This document shows positions 18,798 through 28,581 of a stretch of 64,000 nucleotides of DNA, one piece after another. Source of the stretch: an uncultured Kangiella sp. (GTDB lineage Bacteria; Pseudomonadota; Gammaproteobacteria; Enterobacterales; Kangiellaceae); the NCBI GenBank assembly GCA_947503435.1, contig CANNDL010000001.1:19469-83468 (forward strand). Reading direction: 5' to 3'. A model generated the notes under the pieces. The model did no database searches, had not been told where the DNA came from, and saw only the letters and a program-made list of their open reading frames with translations. Numbering within the stretch: position 1 is the first letter of the stretch; each line of letters starts with the position of its first letter. The translations under genes were made by a program, and so were the position numbers.

Positions 18798-20663
18798 CTA
18801 CTCGTCTAAATATGTTCGCAATTTTTCAGAACGACTTGGGTGACGAAGTTTTCTCAATGCTTTCGCTTCGATTTGACGAATTCGCTCACGAGTTACGTCG
18901 AACTGCTTGCCCACTTCTTCAAGAGTGTGATCGGTGTTCATATCGATACCAAAGCGCATTCTTAATACCTTAGCTTCACGAGCCGTTAGGCCACCAAGAA
19001 TTTCACCCGTCACTTCACGCAAGCTTTCACCCGTAGCTGACTCGACAGGTGAGTCAATCGTGGTGTCTTCAATGAAATCACCTAAGTGCGAATCTTCATC
19101 ATCACCGATAGGTGTTTCCATGGAAATTGGCTCTTTAGCGATTTTAAGTACTTTACGGATCTTATCTTCCGGCATTTCCATACGCTCTGCCAATTCTTCC
19201 GGCTGAGCTTCACGTCCCATTTCTTGAAGCATTTGACGCGAAATACGATTCAGTTTATTAATCGTTTCGATCATATGTACAGGGATACGAATAGTTCTTG
19301 CTTGGTCGGCAATGGAACGAGTAATTGCCTGACGGATCCACCATGTTGCATAAGTCGAGAACTTATAACCACGACGGTATTCGAATTTATCAACTGCTTT
19401 CATTAAGCCGATATTACCTTCTTGAATTAAATCCAAGAACTGTAAACCTCGATTAGTGTATTTTTTGGCAATAGAGATTACTAAGCGTAGGTTTGCTTCA
19501 ACCATTTCTTTCTTAGCGCGACGAGCTTTCGCCTCACCAATTGACATTTCACGGTTGGCTTCTTTAATCTCAATTACCGATAAACTACAGCTTTCAGAAA
19601 TCATTTGCAGTTTGCGTTGAGCTTTTTCGATGTCTTCTTGATACTCAGCTAAACTGTCAGAGTATTTTGCTTTCTTCTCAATATGGCTTGAGACCCATTC
19701 AGGATTGGTTTCAGCACCTGAGAATGTCGTAATGAAGGTCTTTCTTGGCATTCTTGAGCGATTAACTGCCATTTTCATGATAGCGCGCTCTTGTTCGCGA
19801 ATACCTTCCATTTTTAAACGAAGGTTGATCACCAAGAAGTCAAACATACGTGGTGATAGTTTGATTTGCATGAATTGCTCATTCATAGCATCAATTTGCT
19901 TAATGGCTGATTTATGGCTTCGGCCATACTTCTCAACTGCTTTGACGGTTTTGTTGTATTGCTTCTTTAATTCTTTAAAGCGGGCAGCGGCTTCTACAGG
20001 ATCAGGACCGGTATCAACTTCTTCCTCTTCTTCGTCTTCATCATCTTCGGCTTCAGTTTCTTCTTCATCAGCTTCTTCAGCTTTTTGAGCTTCGCTAGCC
20101 AATTTAGCAGCTTCTGATTCTTCTTGAACAAACTCTTCTTCTTCACCATCTGAAAAGCCGGTTAAAATATCTGTTAAACGGCCTTCTTCTTTTTGGTAAG
20201 CTTCAAATTCGTCCATAAGGATTCGAATGGTATCAGGGTATTTGCCAATAGCAGACAATACTTGTTTTAAGCCTTCTTCGATACGCTTAGCAATATCAAT
20301 CTCGCCTTCGCGAGTTAATAACTCAACCGTACCCATCTCACGCATGTACATACGCACAGGATCAGTTGTTCGACCAAATTCGCTATCTACGCTAGCAAGT
20401 GCAGCGGCAGCCTCTTCAGCGGCTTCTTCATCGGTAACGGAATCATCATTTAAAACCAATTCGTCAGCGTCAGGAGTCGACTCAAATACCTGAATACCCA
20501 TATCATTGATCATCCGTATGATGTCTTCAATTTGTTCAGGATCCACAATGTCTGGAGGTAAGTGATCGTTTACTTCAGCGTAAGTCAAGTAACCTTGTTC
20601 TTTACCTCGAGCAATCAATAATTTTAATTGGGATTGCTGTGATTGGGGCGAATTTTCTGACAT
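18798..20663 (-). CDS. rpoD: RNA polymerase primary sigma factor RpoD (sigma70)
   Basis: This is the housekeeping sigma factor. The order is region 1.1 (from [20 protein letters not shown]), region 1.2 ([21 protein letters not shown]), a non-conserved region, regions 2.1-2.4 ([27 protein letters not shown]), region 3, and region 4.2 ([20 protein letters not shown]). The start at 20663 gives 621 residues and has an AGG site. The upstream in-frame ATG at 20726 lies in the promoter region and is rejected. The insert before region 2 holds a very acidic tract at about residues 173-216. It is the last gene of the rpsU-yqeY-dnaG-rpoD cluster. Confidence 0.97.
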   Translation of the reverse strand: MSENSPQSQQSQLKLLIARGKEQGYLTYAEVNDHLPPDIVDPEQIEDIIRMINDMGIQVFESTPDADELVLNDDSVTDEEAAEEAAAALASVDSEFGRTTDPVRMYMREMGTVELLTREGEIDIAKRIEEGLKQVLSAIGKYPDTIRILMDEFEAYQKEEGRLTDILTGFSDGEEEEFVQEESEAAKLASEAQKAEEADEEETEAEDDEDEEEEEVDTGPDPVEAAARFKELKKQYNKTVKAVEKYGRSHKSAIKQIDAMNEQFMQIKLSPRMFDFLVINLRLKMEGIREQERAIMKMAVNRSRMPRKTFITTFSGAETNPEWVSSHIEKKAKYSDSLAEYQEDIEKAQRKLQMISESCSLSVIEIKEANREMSIGEAKARRAKKEMVEANLRLVISIAKKYTNRGLQFLDLIQEGNIGLMKAVDKFEYRRGYKFSTYATWWIRQAITRSIADQARTIRIPVHMIETINKLNRISRQMLQEMGREAQPEELAERMEMPEDKIRKVLKIAKEPISMETPIGDDEDSHLGDFIEDTTIDSPVESATGESLREVTGEILGGLTAREAKVLRMRFGIDMNTDHTLEEVGKQFDVTRERIRQIEAKALRKLRHPSRSEKLRTYLDE

Positions 20664-20733
20664 TAATATACCTGCGTTAAATCTTCTAATGGATATTATA
20701 TATTGTGCAATTTTATAATCGCGCAAACCCCTA

Positions 20734-20763
20734 ATTATACAGGTCTGAGCGATATTTCTACAA
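20734..20763 (-). promoter_or_regulatory. Candidate internal promoter for rpoD
   Basis: On the minus strand TTGTAG (20763-20758), an 18-bp spacer and a perfect TATAAT (20739-20734) lie 70 bp upstream of the rpoD start, between dnaG and rpoD. An own promoter for rpoD inside this operon is known in E. coli. The sequence match supports it here but the start site is untested. Confidence 0.5.
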
Positions 20764-20793
20764 GCTTTAGTTTGTACCGCTATTCGGCAATTT

Positions 20794-22602
20794 TTATTGC
20801 TTTGAGAGCAGTAATAATTGCTGATATTCCGCTTTTTCAGCTTGGGTAAGGCCTTCGGTACTGGATTTGTCTTGCAGTGTTCTTAACCGATTATTACGAG
20901 CGTCGGTTAAGAGGCGATCAATGCAATCGAGTAACTCTTGCTTTTCTTGCCCTTTAATTTTCTCTTCACGCTCTAAGATTGCTAGTTGAGCCAGTCGCTC
21001 GTAGAGCGGTTTGCCGCGCCAATGTTCCAGTAAAGCACCGCTGCTTAGATTGGGGTTTTTATGAATGATTTCAAGCAGTTCGTGCAATATTTTCGGCCCA
21101 GATGAGCTAAAACTGAGTAGCCAATCGAATCCCTCAATAGATAAGCCAATAGCAGGTTGTTGAAGTAATAAGGTTATTGCCAGTTGTACACTTTTATTCG
21201 TCTTTTGCGCAGGCTTCGAATGTTTTTTAGCTTCTGATCGATTTGTTTTTGGAGCAAAGCTGTTAGCTTCGCTTTGTTTGACTTGATTACCACCATCCAG
21301 CAAGGCGGATATCTTATCTTGAGCTAGTCCACTGGTCTCAGCCACTGACAGAGTAAAAAGGTCTCTATATACTGGGTCGGTTATTTTTTCTATATATGGT
21401 TTAGCAAGATGAACTAACTGACCTCTTCCGGCAACGGATTCTAAGTTGACCTGTGAGCTTAAGTACTTAAGTAGAAAGTCAAAAGTCGAGTGAGAGCGAT
21501 CAACGAGGCGATTAAACTCTTCTTTTCCTACTTTTCGAACCATAGAGTCGGGATCTTCGCCGTCGGGTAAAAACATTAATTTAATTTCTCGGCCTTCACG
21601 CAACTGAGGTAATCCATGCTCTAGTGCTTTTAAAGCGGCAGCTCTTCCGGCTTTATCTCCGTCAAAGCATAAAACTAATTCACGACTGGTTCGGAACAAT
21701 TGTTGGATATGAGTAGCGGTAGTTGCGGTGCCCAAGGTGGCCACGGCATTGGTAATGCCAAATTGCGCTAAAGCCACTACATCCATATAGCCTTCAACAA
21801 TAAGAATTCGAGCTAAATTTCGGTTGGCTTGACGTGCTTGAAAAAGCCCATAAAGCTCATTAGATTTATGAAAAATGGGGGTCTCTGGCGAATTTAAATA
21901 TTTGGGTTCGCCATCGCCCATGACTCTTCCCCCAAAAGCAATTACGCGACCACGTTTGTCTTTAATAGGGAACATGATGCGGTCACGAAAGCGATCGTAA
22001 ACTCGAGACGAATCACCTTCTTTTTGGATCAGCATTCCGCAATCAATTAGCTGTTGTTTGAGCTTATGATTTTTAGCATTTGTTTTATTAAACCCGCCGA
22101 ATAATTTTTCCAATGAATCCCAAGCGTCGGGAACAAAGCCCAAACCAAATTGCTTTGCGATCTCGCCGCTTAAACCTCTATTTTTTAAGTAGTTTACGGC
22201 ATTTTTGCCGTGTGGAGATTTAAGTTGATTTTGATAGAAGTTGGCGGCCTTTGACATTAAATCATACAGCGAATTGTCGATTTTAGGACGATTATCAGTA
22301 GATTCTTCTCGGGGAACTTCTAGACCTAAAGTCATCGCCAATTCTTCAACCGCATCAGGAAACTCTAAGCGATCATATTCCATCAAAAAACTAATCGCAT
22401 TGCCATTCATACCGCAACCAAAGCAATGATAAAATTGTTTGGTCTGGCTGACATTAAAAGAGGGGGTTTTCTCGCCATGAAAAGGGCAGCAAGCTTTATA
22501 GTTGGCACCAGCTTTTTTCAGCGGCACACGCGAATCGATCAGATCGACAATATCAACCCGATTAAGTAAATCTTGTATGAAATGTTGGGGTATTAAACCC
22601 AT
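20794..22602 (-). CDS. dnaG: DNA primase
   Basis: DnaG makes RNA primers at the replication fork. The 602-residue protein has the CHC2 zinc-binding domain (C39, H42, C60, C63), the catalytic TOPRIM core ([11 protein letters not shown] and [20 protein letters not shown]) and a C-terminal helicase-binding region after about residue 430. A linker rich in lysine and serine ([18 protein letters not shown]) separates core and C-terminal domain. It sits 105 bp downstream of yqeY and 130 bp upstream of rpoD. Confidence 0.97.
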   Translation of the reverse strand: MGLIPQHFIQDLLNRVDIVDLIDSRVPLKKAGANYKACCPFHGEKTPSFNVSQTKQFYHCFGCGMNGNAISFLMEYDRLEFPDAVEELAMTLGLEVPREESTDNRPKIDNSLYDLMSKAANFYQNQLKSPHGKNAVNYLKNRGLSGEIAKQFGLGFVPDAWDSLEKLFGGFNKTNAKNHKLKQQLIDCGMLIQKEGDSSRVYDRFRDRIMFPIKDKRGRVIAFGGRVMGDGEPKYLNSPETPIFHKSNELYGLFQARQANRNLARILIVEGYMDVVALAQFGITNAVATLGTATTATHIQQLFRTSRELVLCFDGDKAGRAAALKALEHGLPQLREGREIKLMFLPDGEDPDSMVRKVGKEEFNRLVDRSHSTFDFLLKYLSSQVNLESVAGRGQLVHLAKPYIEKITDPVYRDLFTLSVAETSGLAQDKISALLDGGNQVKQSEANSFAPKTNRSEAKKHSKPAQKTNKSVQLAITLLLQQPAIGLSIEGFDWLLSFSSSGPKILHELLEIIHKNPNLSSGALLEHWRGKPLYERLAQLAILEREEKIKGQEKQELLDCIDRLLTDARNNRLRTLQDKSSTEGLTQAEKAEYQQLLLLSKQ

Positions 22603-22706
22603 CTAGAAGAACCCATTAAACTTCAGTGCCATAAGTTTTTGGCTATCATAGCAGAGTGAGCAAATAAAAAAATGCTATTAAATAAATTGAATTTTAAAAG
22701 GGGGAT

Positions 22707-23153
22707 TTAAGAAAGACGAGCTTTGATTTTACCACTCACAGGACCCATATCGGCGCGGCCTTGAAGTTGTGGCTTGAGCATTCCCATAACTTTACCCATA
22801 TCACGGATTGATTCAGCGCCAGATTTTGCAATGGCATCTTCAATCAATTGATCGATTTCGGCATCCGTTAAGGGTTGAGGAAGAAAATCCTGAAGGACTG
22901 CAATTTCAGCATGTTCCACATCCGCCAGTTCTTGGCGACCTGCTTCTTCATACATTTTGATCGATTCGCGACGCTGTTTTACCATTTTATCTAAAATGGC
23001 TAGAACCGCCGTATCATCCAATTCAATACGCTTATCAACTTCAATCTGCTTAATCGCAGCTAGCGCCAAACGAATAGTGGTTAAACGTGCTTTATCTTTC
23101 GCACGCATAGCCTCTTTCATGGCATCGCTAATAGTAGCTTTTAAATCTGACAC
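22707..23153 (-). CDS. yqeY: GatB/YqeY domain-containing protein
   Basis: This is a stand-alone YqeY protein, related to the tail domain of the GatB amidotransferase subunit. Its precise role is unresolved, with a possible tRNA-related function inferred from the domain. The 148-residue product starts LKATISDAMKEAMRAKDKARLTTIRLALAAIKQIEVD and has the conserved QRRESIKMYEEAGRQELADVE and C-terminal GKVMGMLKPQLQGRADMGPVSGKIK. It lies 40 bp after rpsU and before dnaG, a frequent position in gammaproteobacteria. Confidence 0.93.
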   Translation of the reverse strand: MSDLKATISDAMKEAMRAKDKARLTTIRLALAAIKQIEVDKRIELDDTAVLAILDKMVKQRRESIKMYEEAGRQELADVEHAEIAVLQDFLPQPLTDAEIDQLIEDAIAKSGAESIRDMGKVMGMLKPQLQGRADMGPVSGKIKARLS

Positions 23154-23193
23154 GGCAATTCCTGCTAGCTTAAGTTATTGAAAACTAAAGCTA

Positions 23194-23409
23194 TTAGTAC
23201 AAGCGAATGCGACGAGCGTTCTCGCGAGACACTTTCTTAGCAGCACGCTTAACCGCAGCAGCTTTTTCACGCTTACGAACAGATGTTGGCTTCTCGTAGT
23301 ATTCACGCTTACGAACTTCCGCCAAAATACCTGCTTTTTCACATGAACGCTTGAAGCGACGCAATGCAACGTCAAATGGCTCGTTGTCTTTTACTCTTAC
23401 GCTTGGCAT
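23194..23409 (-). CDS. rpsU: 30S ribosomal protein S21
   Basis: S21 is a small basic protein of the 30S subunit needed for base pairing at initiation. The 71-residue sequence [20 protein letters not shown], followed by [18 protein letters not shown], matches S21 over its full length. It is first in the macromolecular-synthesis operon. A long 280-bp upstream region separates it from the divergent tsaD and contains the promoter listed below. Confidence 0.97.
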   Translation of the reverse strand: MPSVRVKDNEPFDVALRRFKRSCEKAGILAEVRKREYYEKPTSVRKREKAAAVKRAAKKVSRENARRIRLY

Positions 23410-23533
23410 TAAAAATCACCTAACCTTAAAATAGTGTTTAAATAATAAAATCAATAAGTTAACTCTTGTACATTGCTCTAAAAACAATGAAATCAGGCAC
23501 CAAAAAAGCACTCCTGACTACAAGAGGGCGGGA

Positions 23534-23562
23534 ATTTTAGCTATTTTTTGATCAAAAAGCAA
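23534..23562 (-). promoter_or_regulatory. Candidate promoter of the rpsU-dnaG-rpoD operon
   Basis: On the minus strand TTGCTT (23562-23557), a 17-bp spacer and TAAAAT (23539-23534) fit a sigma70 promoter. The spacer contains the perfect 14-bp palindrome TTTTTGATCAAAAA (23545-23558), which could be a binding site or chance AT-rich symmetry. The transcript leader would be about 120 bases. The rest of the rpsU-tsaD gap (23410-23689) shows no gene. Confidence 0.45.
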
Positions 23563-23689
23563 AGGATCAATGGTCAAAAAACACTTTAATTCATTGCCAT
23601 AGCCAATTATAGCTCAATCCCGCATCAGATCTCGCTAAATGATTGAAACTGGATTAAAATTCCAGCAATAAATCTGTAATGATAAATCT

Positions 23690-24709
23690 ATGAAAATCCT
23701 TGGCATTGAAACTTCATGTGATGAAACAGGCATCGCTATTTATGATAGCGAACAGGGCATAATTGCCGATGCACTTTATTCGCAAGTTGAGTTGCATGAA
23801 GAGTACGGCGGAGTAGTGCCAGAATTGGCTTCCCGCGACCATGTGCGTAAGGCCATTCCATTGATTAAGCAAGTTTTAGCAGAAGCAAATTGCACTAAAA
23901 ATGACATTGATGCCATTGCCTATACCAAAGGACCTGGATTGATTGGCGCTTTGTTTGTCGGTGTAGGGGTAGGACGCAGCCTTGCCTACGCTTGGGATAT
24001 TCCAGCAATTGGTGTTCATCATATGGAAGGCCATTTATTAGCGCCTTTATTAGAAGATGAAAAACCTGAATATCCTTTTGTCGCTTTGCTAGTTTCTGGC
24101 GGCCATACCTTATTGGTTGATGTACAGGGGCTCGGCGAGTACAAAATCCTTGGCGAATCGATTGATGACGCCGCTGGCGAAGCCTTTGATAAAACTGCCA
24201 AGATTATGGGCTTGGGCTATCCAGGCGGACCAGCCATTGCCAAGCTCGCATTAAATGGCCGTGCAGGAATTTATAAATTACCAAGACCAATGACCGATCG
24301 TCCTGGTTTAGAGTTTAGTTTTTCAGGCTTAAAAACGGCGGTTGCTAATCTCTACATGAAGTCTGATAAATCCAAACAGGCGTTGGCAGATATTGCTTAT
24401 GCCTTCCAAGAAGCTGTAGTGGATACGATTTTTATTAAATGCCGCCGTGCCTTAGAACAAACAGGCCATAAAAGACTTGTTGTAGCCGGCGGGGTCTCTG
24501 CCAATGTTTCCTTACGTGAAAAGCTTTCTGAGCTACTCGAATCTAAAGGTGGCAAAGCCTACTACCCAAGACCAAAGTTCTGCACCGACAACGGCGCCAT
24601 GATTGCTTATGCAGGCTATGCTCGTTATCAAGCCGCAAAAAATGGTAATGGAGAATTTGAAGAGCCAGCCATCCGAGCAAAGCCTAGGTGGCCGATTGAA
24701 GAGTTATAA
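23690..24709 (+). CDS. tsaD: tRNA t6A37 threonylcarbamoyltransferase TsaD
   Basis: TsaD transfers threonylcarbamoyl to A37 of ANN-decoding tRNAs, together with TsaB/TsaE. The 339-residue ASKHA-fold protein starts [14 protein letters not shown] and has the metal-binding histidines H111 and H115 in HMEGH. It also has LVSGGHTLL, the [10 protein letters not shown] motif and the [11 protein letters not shown] loop. Its divergence from rpsU is a very conserved arrangement. It ends 11 bp before the convergent 24721-25182 gene. Confidence 0.97.
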   Translation: MKILGIETSCDETGIAIYDSEQGIIADALYSQVELHEEYGGVVPELASRDHVRKAIPLIKQVLAEANCTKNDIDAIAYTKGPGLIGALFVGVGVGRSLAYAWDIPAIGVHHMEGHLLAPLLEDEKPEYPFVALLVSGGHTLLVDVQGLGEYKILGESIDDAAGEAFDKTAKIMGLGYPGGPAIAKLALNGRAGIYKLPRPMTDRPGLEFSFSGLKTAVANLYMKSDKSKQALADIAYAFQEAVVDTIFIKCRRALEQTGHKRLVVAGGVSANVSLREKLSELLESKGGKAYYPRPKFCTDNGAMIAYAGYARYQAAKNGNGEFEEPAIRAKPRWPIEEL

Positions 24710-24720
24710 ATAGCTAAAAC

Positions 24721-25182
24721 TTATTGCTTGTAAATAGTCCCATCTAAACCAATTGCTAATGGTCGTAACTGAGTATATCTCTGGCCATTAACCCAAACCC
24801 TTTTTCGAATTTCAACTAAACACCTTGTATAGTTGCAGTTTAATATTTTAGTCGGGATAACTTCTTTTTTATCTTCAGCTTTAACCTGTGCCCATTTGAA
24901 TTCACGAATGATATCAGCAATATAGCTCGCATCAATAAAGTGTACTTCACCTTTATAAAAAGAAAATGCATACACCAAAATTGAATTATTCACGTCAATT
25001 GATGAAACAAAAAAGTTCTTATCTTTATTCCATAATCCAGAGTCTATACTTTCCCGAATACTATCCTTGGGAGTTTTATTTTTAAGCTGTGTATATAAAC
25101 GGTTTATCAAATCTGCACTTTCAATTGAGTAACAGAAAGGGCTAGTAATAATTAAAATCAATAAGAATAAAGTTCTTTTCAT
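24721..25182 (-). CDS. Hypothetical secreted protein
   Basis: I do not recognise this 153-residue protein. It has a clear signal peptide (MKRTLFLLILIITSPFCYS). The mature part has a FSFYKGEVHFIDASYIADIIREFKW segment and a cysteine pair in LNCNYTRCLVEIRKRVWVNG, which could form a periplasmic disulfide. The coding GC content is low compared with tsaD. It converges with tsaD and is followed upstream by a small zinc-ribbon gene in the same direction. No function can be assigned. Confidence 0.65.
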   Translation of the reverse strand: MKRTLFLLILIITSPFCYSIESADLINRLYTQLKNKTPKDSIRESIDSGLWNKDKNFFVSSIDVNNSILVYAFSFYKGEVHFIDASYIADIIREFKWAQVKAEDKKEVIPTKILNCNYTRCLVEIRKRVWVNGQRYTQLRPLAIGLDGTIYKQ

Positions 25183-25192
25183 ATATATAGCT

Positions 25193-25372
25193 CTACCCCA
25201 TCCAAAAGCCTTTGCGATGCGAAACGCCTAGAGTTTTAGTGCAGCTTGAACAAAAATACACAAAGCGTTTGCCTAAAGTGGTTTTAACTTCCTGGTAAGC
25301 AAGTTCTGTCAGTTTAGCCACGCAATGAGGACAAGTAGGGTGCAAGTCATTTCTTTCGGTTGCTTTTATCAT
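25193..25372 (-). CDS. Small CxxC zinc-ribbon protein, 59 residues
   Basis: The minus-strand frame starts at the ATG at 25372-25370 and ends with TAG at 25193. It encodes MIKATERNDLHPTCPHC, then about 28 residues, FCSSC, and ends LGVSHRKGFWMG. The CPHC/CSSC pairs predict one zinc-ribbon. Hydrophobic residues alternate between the pairs (KRFVYFC) as expected for a ribbon. An AGGAAAT stretch lies 5' of the ATG as a possible ribosome binding site. The short length makes it easy to miss. The function is unknown. Confidence 0.75.
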   Translation of the reverse strand: MIKATERNDLHPTCPHCVAKLTELAYQEVKTTLGKRFVYFCSSCTKTLGVSHRKGFWMG

Positions 25373-25431
25373 GGTATTTCCTTTGTTTTAGTCTTATTAA
25401 TTTAACGTAGAACTAATAAAATTATTCCCTG

Positions 25432-26619
25432 TTAACCTGTAATTCTAGAGCCTAGCAATTGAGCCACAACAACTCCTAGAAGCGATACGAACATTAATAT
25501 CGCTAAATTTAGTGGCGTTCCGTCGTAAAGTAAGCCCAATAAAATTCCTGCAAATGCGCCGCTTCCAAAACGCAGAGTGCCAATTACCGCGGTTGCAGTA
25601 CCTGATTGTTCTGGGAACTGAGTTAATATTAACGCATCAGAATTCACAGTGACTAGAGCCAAGCCTCCGATCAAAGGGAATAGGCTCGCTACCGTATAAT
25701 GAATCGATAAATCGAGTTTAGTGACAAGCAGTAATAGGCCTGCGCTGATAAGCCCAATGGTCATACCGATATACAACATAAATTTAGAGCCTTTTTTAAC
25801 TACTAATCGAGTATTGATAATGTTAGCGGTAAAAAGCGCGAGAACATTGATGCCGAATAAAATACTAAAGTAGGTTTCGCTGGCCTTAAAATATTCGATA
25901 TAAACAAAGGCAATTGCTGTGATGTAGCAGAAAAAAGCGAACGAGCCCAACATTGAACTGGTGATATTAACTAATGATTTTTTCGTTCCAAAAACTAATT
26001 TATAGTTACTGAAAAACTCATGAAACCAATTGCGGTCACTTTTCGAAGGGATACTTTGCGGCAATTTCCAAATGACTAGCCCTAAGATAAGAATGGCGTA
26101 ACCCGCTAGCGTATAAAAAATACTTTGCCAAACCGAAATTTCCAGAATCAAACTACCAATTGCAGGGGCAATTAATGGAGCTATCATCATAATCATACTG
26201 ACATAGGACAAACCTTTTGAGGTATGTTCGCCGTACAAATCTCGGATAATACCAGCGACAACAACCGTAGCTCCACTGCCAAACAGTGCTTGAGCAAATC
26301 GAAGCCCAAGAAAATAGTCAGCTTGATTCGTTATAGCTAACAATAACGAACAAATAATAAATCCTAGCAAGCCTGTAATGGCCACTTTGCGGCGTCCAAG
26401 TCTATCCGCCATAGGTCCAAAAATCAGCATGCCCAACGCGTAGCCAGCTAAGTAGAGACTAAGCGATACTTGGATAGCGTTGTTACTACTATTGAGGTCT
26501 TTAGCGATGGTTGGCATCGCAGGTAAATACATATCAATTGCAAGCGGTGTGATTGCGACCATAGAAGCCAAAAGTGGCAGCAGACGAAGCGGGTTTTTAT
26601 TATAGTTATTAGATGTCAT
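25432..26619 (-). CDS. Bcr/CflA-type MFS drug exporter
   Basis: This 395-residue inner-membrane protein has 12 predicted helices. It has the Bcr/CflA signature PLAIDMYLPAMPTIAKDL near the first helix and the MFS loop GPMADRLGRRKVAITG between helices 2 and 3. Motif C-like AGIIRDLYGEHTSKGLSYV and MMIAPLIAPAIGSLI support the DHA1 drug:H+ antiporter class. The substrate is not predictable. It follows the sulfotransferase-like gene by 8 bp, so the two may be co-transcribed. Confidence 0.88.
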   Translation of the reverse strand: MTSNNYNKNPLRLLPLLASMVAITPLAIDMYLPAMPTIAKDLNSSNNAIQVSLSLYLAGYALGMLIFGPMADRLGRRKVAITGLLGFIICSLLLAITNQADYFLGLRFAQALFGSGATVVVAGIIRDLYGEHTSKGLSYVSMIMMIAPLIAPAIGSLILEISVWQSIFYTLAGYAILILGLVIWKLPQSIPSKSDRNWFHEFFSNYKLVFGTKKSLVNITSSMLGSFAFFCYITAIAFVYIEYFKASETYFSILFGINVLALFTANIINTRLVVKKGSKFMLYIGMTIGLISAGLLLLVTKLDLSIHYTVASLFPLIGGLALVTVNSDALILTQFPEQSGTATAVIGTLRFGSGAFAGILLGLLYDGTPLNLAILMFVSLLGVVVAQLLGSRITG

Positions 26620-26627
26620 TAGAGGCC

Positions 26628-27347
26628 TTAATTGATGGCGTATTTGATTAGCTGTTGGTAATAATCTTTACATTCTTCAACAACAGCTGCTTGATGTTTT
26701 TTTAAGCTAATAGTTTTTTTTGTGAAAGGCTGGAAACAGGTGGATTTCTCTACGGTTTCATACCAATAGGGCGCCCAAACACCATCGCTATCCCTTTTCC
26801 CTTTTGGCCATTGCAGCATTTCTTCATAAAAGGGAATATCTAATTGCTGACAAATTTTTTCTTGATGCGACTTAGGGTTTTCCAGAAAACGATGAGAATC
26901 AATTACTAAAGGCGTTACACCATTTTTATCTCTTAAATAGTTGAATAGCTTTACTTGCTGGCGAAATCCCAAGTCATCGGCTATGACTTCATCCCGAGCT
27001 TTGGAATAAGATGCCACCACATAGCGCGGATCTCGAATCAAAAAGCAATTGGTGAGCTTGTCTAGCCAAGCCAATTCAATTTCATCAAGTAGATGGTGAC
27101 TCATGTGTTTTTGATAATAAATTTCAGCGTCACTAAAAGGTTGCGTTAATTCTGCAGCTACGCTTTGCCAATCGTTTGGTTGGGATGCTAGGACTTCCTC
27201 ATTGCCAGGGTGAATTATGCGAGTGGTTTTTAAGTAATAAGCGTATAAAGGCTCATCGACTACTTTGGTATCTGGACGGTTCTCCCATGATCGCATCATG
27301 GCCGTAGAAATATTTCTCGGCCCTGACCACATAGCTATAGCTTTCAT
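26628..27347 (-). CDS. Sulfotransferase-like P-loop protein
   Basis: The 239-residue protein has a 5' phosphosulfate-binding-like loop at the N-terminus (MWSGPRNISTAMMRSWENRPDT), a DEPLYAYYL motif and a 3' phosphate-binding-like segment (FLIRDPRYVVASYSKAR). These are features of PAPS-dependent sulfotransferases. True sulfotransferase activity is unproven. Its ATG overlaps the stop of the upstream aminotransferase gene (TAATG). Plants carry a fused protein of a sulfotransferase-like and an aminotransferase-like part, to my knowledge, which suggests a shared pathway. Confidence 0.8.
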   Translation of the reverse strand: MKAIAMWSGPRNISTAMMRSWENRPDTKVVDEPLYAYYLKTTRIIHPGNEEVLASQPNDWQSVAAELTQPFSDAEIYYQKHMSHHLLDEIELAWLDKLTNCFLIRDPRYVVASYSKARDEVIADDLGFRQQVKLFNYLRDKNGVTPLVIDSHRFLENPKSHQEKICQQLDIPFYEEMLQWPKGKRDSDGVWAPYWYETVEKSTCFQPFTKKTISLKKHQAAVVEECKDYYQQLIKYAIN

Positions 27348-28258
27348 TACTGATATTCCTTTTCTACCAAGTCTTTATACAATCCTTGTAACTTATTAAT
27401 CATAGGATTGTCGCCTTTGGTACCAATTTCACGCCCGTCCACTTCATTGACCGGCGTAAGACCAGCAAAAGTGCCAGTTACAAATGCTTCATTGGCGCCA
27501 TAAACTTCAGTCAAAGTGAAATTCTTTTCAAATACGGGAATATCATTTTCTCGGCAAAGCCTGATAACATTTTGGCGAGTAATTCCGCCTAAGCAATAGT
27601 CGCCAGTAGAAGTCCAGACTTCTCCTTTGCGAACAATGAAGAAGTGAGTGGAATTACAGGTGGACACAAAACCATGCGGATCCAGCATTAATGCCTCGTC
27701 GGCACCGGCTTTTGTTGCTTGGATGCAGGCGGTAATGCAATTGAGCTTAGAGTGGCTATTGAGCTTTTGGTCTTGCACATCGGGATAACCGCGTCGGACA
27801 TGAACAGTAAACAGCGATATACCGTTATTAACCACATTCGGATCGGGATTTTTGTATTCTGGAATAATTACTATAGTTGCAGAGCTGATAGTTACGCGAG
27901 GATCTTGATAAGGTGTCGATTTAACACCGCGAGTGACCATTAATCGAATATGCACATTAGTGCTCATATCATTGGCTTTTAGAGTGTCGTAAATTCGCTC
28001 GACTAGCTGTTCACGACTAATGCCTACATCCATATCAATCGCTTTTGCACCTTGATACAGTCGATCCATATGCTCATCAATAAAGGCGATGACGCCATTA
28101 TGAAGTCTTAATCCTTCCCAGACTCCATCACCGAGAATGAAGCCACTATCAAAAACTGAAACTTTAGCTTCTGCTCGTGGAAACAGCTCACCATTGATAT
28201 TGATTAAAATGGCTTCGTTGCGTGGATCTTTTTGATAATCGTGGGTGCCTTTTGCCAT
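27347..28258 (-). CDS. Class IV (branched-chain/D-amino-acid-like) aminotransferase
   Basis: This PLP aminotransferase of the BCAT/DAAT/ADCL fold has ISININGELFPRAEAKVSVFDSGFILGDGVWEGLRL-type architecture at the N-terminus, the PLP-lysine segment NSHSKLNCITACIQA, and the C-terminal EAFVTGTFAGLTPVNEVDGR. The start at 28258 (MAKGTHDYQK) has an AAGG site; the in-frame ATG at 28294 extends into the upstream gene and is rejected. The length is 303 residues. Substrate specificity cannot be read from sequence. It is coupled to the sulfotransferase-like gene downstream. Confidence 0.88.
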   Translation of the reverse strand: MAKGTHDYQKDPRNEAILININGELFPRAEAKVSVFDSGFILGDGVWEGLRLHNGVIAFIDEHMDRLYQGAKAIDMDVGISREQLVERIYDTLKANDMSTNVHIRLMVTRGVKSTPYQDPRVTISSATIVIIPEYKNPDPNVVNNGISLFTVHVRRGYPDVQDQKLNSHSKLNCITACIQATKAGADEALMLDPHGFVSTCNSTHFFIVRKGEVWTSTGDYCLGGITRQNVIRLCRENDIPVFEKNFTLTEVYGANEAFVTGTFAGLTPVNEVDGREIGTKGDNPMINKLQGLYKDLVEKEYQ

Positions 28259-28263
28259 GATTT

Positions 28264-28581
28264 TTACCTTGTCGTAAAACGTATTAGAGAACAATCCGAA
28301 AGAATCTGTTTTCCTTTATGCTCGTAATAGATGTAGCTTTCTCCACCATTTAACTTAGGATAGCTATCTTCAACGTAATAGCATGAGGTTAAATTAGACA
28401 AAGGGATTACTACTTCATGCTCTTTCAAGTCTTTGTTAGTACAAGATCTTATTTTATCAATGGCTAAATTTTCCCCGACAAACTGCTGAATTTTGATAAA
28501 AGTTCTGTCGTCCTTGCTCAAATAGTTTGTGCAAGCGCTATTGATAGCTACGACAAATAAAAGTAGGAGAGTGTGCTTCAT
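28264..28581 (-). CDS. Small hypothetical lipoprotein
   Basis: The 105-residue protein has a lipoprotein signal with lipobox INSAC (Cys 17). The mature part contains further cysteines (RSCTNK, LTSCYYVED, DCSLIRF) that could pair in the periplasm. I recognise no family. The ATG overlaps the plsY stop by four bases (ATGA), so it is probably translated with plsY. Confidence 0.65.
   Translation of the reverse strand: MKHTLLLLFVVAINSACTNYLSKDDRTFIKIQQFVGENLAIDKIRSCTNKDLKEHEVVIPLSNLTSCYYVEDSYPKLNGGESYIYYEHKGKQILSDCSLIRFTTR

Noticed and set aside
23460..23520. Leader hairpin TCAGG/CCTGA before rpsU
   Set aside because: Only five pairs with mismatched extension; too weak to call an attenuator.
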